A stretch of 64,000 nt of DNA, taken from the NCBI GenBank assembly GCA_013204555.1, contig JABMNO010000066.1, forward strand, positions 1 through 64,000, read 5' to 3'. The DNA comes from Chloroflexota bacterium (lineage in GTDB: Bacteria; Chloroflexota; Dehalococcoidia; Lucifugimonadales; Lucifugimonadaceae). How positions within the stretch are numbered: the stretch's first letter is position 1; the number at the start of each line of letters is the position of its first letter. Positions 60,091 through 64,000 of the stretch are shown here, one piece after another. Both the position numbers and the translations under genes were made by a program. A model generated the notes under the pieces. That model worked only from the letters and a program-made list of their open reading frames with translations, was not told where the DNA came from and made no database searches.

Positions 60091-61515
60091 TTCACTTAAG
60101 TGCCGAATCCATGTCCCGATTTCGATCGAGGCCCTTGGAAATTGGAGTCTGGATTATAGGGCAGTAGCGCGGGTTGTGAGAAATCAATAAGGGCAAGCCT
60201 TCAGAATCTGATTTCGCTGCCTCCTGAGAACCCATCTTCGGATGAGGGCGAAGGAAACGGCAGATCCGGTATCAATTTGATCTCATAACCCTCATGTGTC
60301 GCAGGTGCTTCAATAAGGTCCGCGTTGAGACTAAAAACATCGATTTGAAGCAGATACAGAGACTATTCGGACAAGGTGGGAAGTACGTTCATGGGAGGGC
60401 ATATAACCAATATTCCCAAGGCGCTCGATATCAACCAGACGCAAACACTAAAAATTTGAATAAAAAATCGACGTTCTGGAAGCTCAAATCGCCTGAGGAT
60501 CGACGGAGAGGACATCTACGCATGAGGGAGACACTCAACTGGCTGATCTGCATAACCCCATGCTTGTTGATTGTCATGCCGCCACTTACGGCCATGAGCG
60601 ACTGTTCGAGGTTCTATATGTACCTCTTTGAGTATACTCGAGACGCAACTAGGGAAATATAAACTAGATCCCTACATGATTGAGCAAAGATCATAACTAA
60701 ATAAAAATTATGAGCATACTCCAGTGTAGTGCTAGTAATAGCAAATACGCTGGAGTATGGATCAATGAATTCCATATCATCAAAAATAGCGGCCGATCCA
60801 GACCCCTTTTTCGCCATTAACTCGGCACGCGCTCAGAATCCCGAAATGAAAAGCGCGAATCAGCGATTGGGAAGGAGGGGTACGGCGGAGGGAGGTCTAA
60901 GGCCTATCAGGCGTTATCTCTGAAGCCTGAACGCGGTCCAGGCCCGTGAAAACAGCGCGATCAGATAATCGAATTGCACAAGCCCAGAATCGGCTCAAAT
61001 ATTGCATTTCGTGCGCCAAGTAAAAATTTTGCATAGCGGCAATTGATTTGGCGCGTACGGTCGGAATAAACAACTTTTCCGGGCGCTACAACTTAGTGAC
61101 TTCGCCTATTAACTAGCAGCTAAGGGGCGCCAGGAGAGGCAGGCGCTGTATTTACCTTGAAACGGGCCCTGAATTGCCTGTTTGGAGGCCATTTTCCAGT
61201 TCAAAATCGAACTATTGCGGGTAAAGGGCCGGAAGAGTTCCGGGTAGAGGATTAGGCCTGTTTACTCGTAAAAACGCTCTACATCGATTCTGGGGCGTCT
61301 CTACGATGTAATAGGAGCGACCTACGATTGAGACGTTCATCTAAAGGTTTCAAATTAGCCTTGTCCCAGTTGGAATGGCGTGTACTCCATGGCCCTGCAC
61401 TGCCAAGTGTTAGGCACAATTTAGCTAACTGGGTACATAATGGCTCGCTGACACGATCCCTTAATGAAGGGCTTCCCGAGTAAAGCGTGTTATTACGAGA
61501 GGTAAAGAAGAGACT
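60091..61515. other. Gene-poor 1.4-kb region
   Basis: No protein gene could be supported. 60330-60780 is AT-rich compared with its surroundings. At 60715-60759 CATACTCCAG and CTGGAGTATG enclose a second small stem (GCTA...TAGC), a 45-nt hairpin without a T tract. The promoters of E1 alpha (minus) and of DUF1800 (plus) should be at the two ends. The 122-residue frame at 60294-60662 has an odd composition, with no homology recognised and no good ribosome-binding site. Confidence 0.5.
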
Positions 61516-62898
61516 TTGGCAACCAGAGCGGCGACCGACGTTGGCCTTGTGGGCCATTTGATGAGGCGGGCTGGATTTGGCGCCTCCGCCAGTGAAACCG
61601 AGCGACTCGCTGAAATCGGATATGACAATGTCGTCGAGGGTCTTCTGGGATTCGAGCAGCAACCGCGTCCTGTCGAAGACCTGCTTGAGCGATACCACCA
61701 GGATCACGCCGACGAAGAGTCTGTGAAATGGTTCTCCAAGCGGTGGATCTATCGAATGATCAATTCTGAGCGCCCGCTGGAAGAGAAAATGACGTTGATG
61801 TGGCACGCTCGATTTGCCACAGGACGCTCAAAGGTCAATAACTCTCCCATGATGGGCGACCACCTGGAGATGCTCAGGGATAACTGTCTGGGAAACTTTC
61901 GGACACTTTTGCTAGAGCTTGCCCTTAGCCCTGCGATGATCTGGTGGCTGGACCAACAGACAAACCATTCAGATGCTGTCAATGAAAATTTCGGTCGCGA
62001 ACTGCTGGAACTATTCAGCATGGGTCGTGGCAACTACACAGAGGAAGACGTCCGCGCGTGCGCACGAGCCTTTACAGGTTGGACCATTGACCAGACTATC
62101 CCGCGTTATCCAAACGGTTGGTACGACACAAATTACGTCTACCGGTCCCATGATCACGATCCGGACGTCAAAACCTTCCTGGGTGAAACAGGCTCGTTCG
62201 GTGGCGAGGACATCATCGACATAATCGTGCGTCATCCGGCCACCGGCCAGTTCGTGGCGAGCAACATCTACCGTTACTTCGTCTCCGATACTCCAAATCA
62301 AGAGGCTATCGACTACCTGGCTAGCGTCTACTTTGAGTCCGGTCATGAACTCCGAGATGTCATGAGGGCACTGTTCCATTCAGACTTCTTTAAGGACGCA
62401 GGCTACGCAAGGGTAAAGAGTCCTGCGGAGCATGTAGTCGGCGTAATCAAGCTCACTGGTGAGCATACAAGCGAGTACGAGTTTGGCCTGGCCAGTCTGG
62501 AGGCAGCGACTCTTGCTATGGGACAAGAGTTGTTGAATCCGCCAACCGTTGAGGGATGGCATACGGGGTTTGAATGGATCGATTCGGCCTTCTTAATAGA
62601 GAGAGTGAACTTCTCCGCAGATCGACTTGGCAACCTCGATGCACCCGGTGTGCGCAGTATTATCGACAGGCTCCCCGGCGCTGATCTTTCACTGACACCA
62701 GATGAACTCATCGATCGGTGCAACTATGAGCTTGGCCAGTTGAATCTCGAAGACCGCTCGCGACGTGTCTTAACGAAAGAGCTCGAACTGCACCATGACA
62801 TCCCGTGCGCTGGCGGCTCCTCAAATCCAGATTTCACGGAAATAGCGATAGAGGTGCTCCAGATGTTGTCAGCGTCTAAAGAGTTCCAGTTTGCATAG
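61516..62898 (+). CDS. DUF1800 domain-containing protein
   Basis: A 460-residue protein of the DUF1800 family. GHLMRRAGFGASASETERLA at the start, EKMTLMWHARFATGRSK, NENFGRELLELFSMG and GNYTEEDVRACARAFTGWT are the conserved blocks. The family is nearly always next to a DUF1501 gene, as here, and may act on exported or cell-surface material; no biochemical role is proven. The start is TTG at 61516 with aagaaga upstream. No signal peptide is visible. Confidence 0.9.
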   Translation: MATRAATDVGLVGHLMRRAGFGASASETERLAEIGYDNVVEGLLGFEQQPRPVEDLLERYHQDHADEESVKWFSKRWIYRMINSERPLEEKMTLMWHARFATGRSKVNNSPMMGDHLEMLRDNCLGNFRTLLLELALSPAMIWWLDQQTNHSDAVNENFGRELLELFSMGRGNYTEEDVRACARAFTGWTIDQTIPRYPNGWYDTNYVYRSHDHDPDVKTFLGETGSFGGEDIIDIIVRHPATGQFVASNIYRYFVSDTPNQEAIDYLASVYFESGHELRDVMRALFHSDFFKDAGYARVKSPAEHVVGVIKLTGEHTSEYEFGLASLEAATLAMGQELLNPPTVEGWHTGFEWIDSAFLIERVNFSADRLGNLDAPGVRSIIDRLPGADLSLTPDELIDRCNYELGQLNLEDRSRRVLTKELELHHDIPCAGGSSNPDFTEIAIEVLQMLSASKEFQFA

Positions 62899-62942
62899 AG
62901 CGCTGACACGATGACCGTCACCATTCGATTCCAAAGAGAGGC

Positions 62943-64000
62943 ATGATGACAACCGAATCCACAAAACGAGATACTGTGCTGGTTGTGGTCCAACTTTCCG
63001 GAGGTAACGATTTCCTGAACACGGTCATCCCGTACTCGAACCCGTTTTATAAAGACTTCCGGAATACCGTCGGAATCGCAGACTCGGATGTCCTCAAGAT
63101 TGATGACGACTACGGGTTCCACCCTTCGATGCCTGAGATTGGTGACATGTACAAATCGGGCGACGTGGCCATCATCGCTGGCGTTGGCTACCCGGAACCA
63201 GATCGTTCACATTTCAGGTCAATGGACATCTGGCACACGGCAGAGCCGTCGGCGGTAATCGCCGAGGGCTGGCTCGGCAGGTCTATCCGGGAGTTGGATC
63301 CACAGAAGCAAAACGTATGTACCGGCGTAAGTTTTGGCCAGGGTCTGCCGCGCGCGATGTACCTCTCAGGCACCCCCGCGATTTCGGTGGCCCATCTGGA
63401 GGGATACGGACTGCTGACCTCACTCTCTGGCAACAAGCAGCGGAAGGCGGTCAACGCCTTCACCCGCATGTATGTTCCAGAGGAGTTTGAGGAAGCAAGT
63501 GTGGTGATGAATCACATTGGCCAGACCGGTATCGACGCCCTCACGGGCGCCGACATGCTCAAAGTGGCGCCGGAGCGCTATACCTCCAACGTTGAATACG
63601 CCGATGACGCTCTGGGCCAGAGTCTCAGAGGGATCGCACAGGTGCACCTCGCCGATATCGGCTCCCGCATCTTTTACGCGCAGCAAGGTGGCTACGACGT
63701 TCACGGGGCACAGATCGCCACCCACAAGGGATTGCTAAAGGATGCGTCAAGAGCTATCAGCGACTTCTTCGATGATCTCAAGTCGCATGATCAGGGTGAA
63801 GAAGTGATCATGCTGGTGTTCTCCGAGTTTGGCCGCCGCATCCGAGACAACGGAAATGGAACCGACCACGGCTCCGGAGGTGGTGCATTCCTGATTGGCG
63901 ATAGCGTCAACGGAGGCATGTATGCCGAGTACCCATCGCTCGCGCCAGAGGACCATATATCGGGCGATATGCAGTTCAACAACGACTTCCGGTCGATCTA
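62943..64000 (+). CDS. DUF1501 domain-containing protein (3' end beyond window)
   Basis: The open frame starts at ATG 62943 (or 62946), 44 bp after the DUF1800 stop, with agagagg upstream, and runs off the window after ~352 residues. RDTVLVVVQLSGGNDFLNTV, GFHPSMPEIGDMYKSGDVAI, VGYPEPDRSHFRSMDIWHTA, and VFSEFGRRIRDNGNGTDHGS are the signature DUF1501 blocks, a sulfatase/alkaline phosphatase-like fold. It lacks a Tat signal at the N-terminus, unlike many members. The pair is co-transcribed. Confidence 0.9.
   Translation, partial: MMTTESTKRDTVLVVVQLSGGNDFLNTVIPYSNPFYKDFRNTVGIADSDVLKIDDDYGFHPSMPEIGDMYKSGDVAIIAGVGYPEPDRSHFRSMDIWHTAEPSAVIAEGWLGRSIRELDPQKQNVCTGVSFGQGLPRAMYLSGTPAISVAHLEGYGLLTSLSGNKQRKAVNAFTRMYVPEEFEEASVVMNHIGQTGIDALTGADMLKVAPERYTSNVEYADDALGQSLRGIAQVHLADIGSRIFYAQQGGYDVHGAQIATHKGLLKDASRAISDFFDDLKSHDQGEEVIMLVFSEFGRRIRDNGNGTDHGSGGGAFLIGDSVNGGMYAEYPSLAPEDHISGDMQFNNDFRSI

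Noticed and set aside
60294-60662. 122-residue plus-strand frame in the gene-poor region
   Set aside because: Mixed basic/Cys composition, no convincing start and no homology; possibly a remnant but not supported as a gene.
1-64000. tRNA or rRNA genes
   Set aside because: Intergenic regions were read for T-loop-like and rRNA-like sequence on both strands; nothing convincing was seen. A tRNAscan run could still find a divergent one.

Overview
The window looks like a chromosomal stretch of a marine Chloroflexota bacterium, most plausibly of the SAR202 / Dehalococcoidia-like group. This is inferred from gene content, not from a marker-gene tree. The pointers are moderate GC, dense short operons on both strands, and many catabolic oxidoreductases: two DAO-type FAD oxidoreductases, an SsuD-like flavin monooxygenase, several 2-hydroxyacid and beta-hydroxyacid dehydrogenases, D- and L-threonine aldolases, an HpcH/HpaI aldolase, a class II aldolase-SDR fusion and a cyclase-family hydrolase. 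A membrane pyrophosphatase, two MMPL exporters, a DUF1800/DUF1501 pair and a translin-like protein fit the same picture. No rRNA, tRNA or CRISPR array was found.

Layout. 1-3.9 kb (minus): a kinase cut by the window edge, a SprT-like metalloprotein, a FAD oxidoreductase and an ACT-domain malic enzyme. 4.1-9.7 kb (plus): a ferredoxin-NADP reductase, a GarR-type reductase, a second FAD oxidoreductase and a GAF-PAS-GGDEF-EAL c-di-GMP enzyme. 9.8-15.2 kb: a PAC2 protein, then a plus-strand cluster of malate/lactate-type dehydrogenase, a PD-(D/E)XK nuclease-like gene (ATGA overlap) and two D-2-hydroxyacid dehydrogenases. 15.2-28.6 kb: a nitrilase, a NUDIX hydrolase, an MMPL transporter, both threonine aldolases, an M24 peptidase-like enzyme, a LLM monooxygenase, lspA-rluD and a 168-bp tandem repeat array. 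28.6-39.2 kb (plus): a PadR-MMPL operon, gltX, an acetyltransferase, rpsU, a large lipoprotein, purQ and an HpcH/HpaI aldolase. 39.2-46 kb (minus): the aldolase-SDR fusion, a selenocysteine formate dehydrogenase, formate-tetrahydrofolate ligase and a small membrane protein. 46-52.6 kb: a ribbon-helix-helix-like protein, hppA, translin-thiE and a cyclase-family hydrolase. 52.6-56.3 kb: a candidate structured RNA with its own terminator and two palindromic operator-like sites, a phosphotransferase, and an IS1595-family element carrying a passenger gene. 56.4-64 kb: peptidase E, a haloacid dehalogenase, pyruvate-type dehydrogenase E1 beta and alpha, a 1.4-kb gene-poor gap, then DUF1800 and an edge-truncated DUF1501 gene.

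The strongest observations are these. (1) The formate dehydrogenase is interrupted by an in-frame TGA exactly where the active-site Sec/Cys belongs, and a fdhF-like SECIS hairpin with a GGTC loop follows it, so the genome probably encodes selenocysteine. It is joined to formate-tetrahydrofolate ligase. (2) The IS1595 element has recognisable terminal inverted repeats that enclose a membrane-protein passenger gene 1 nt from the transposase start. (3) Several intergenic structures are unexplained: a three-stem element near 16.8 kb, a 168-bp tandem array, a 390-nt candidate ncRNA locus, and at least three dispersed palindromic repeat families.
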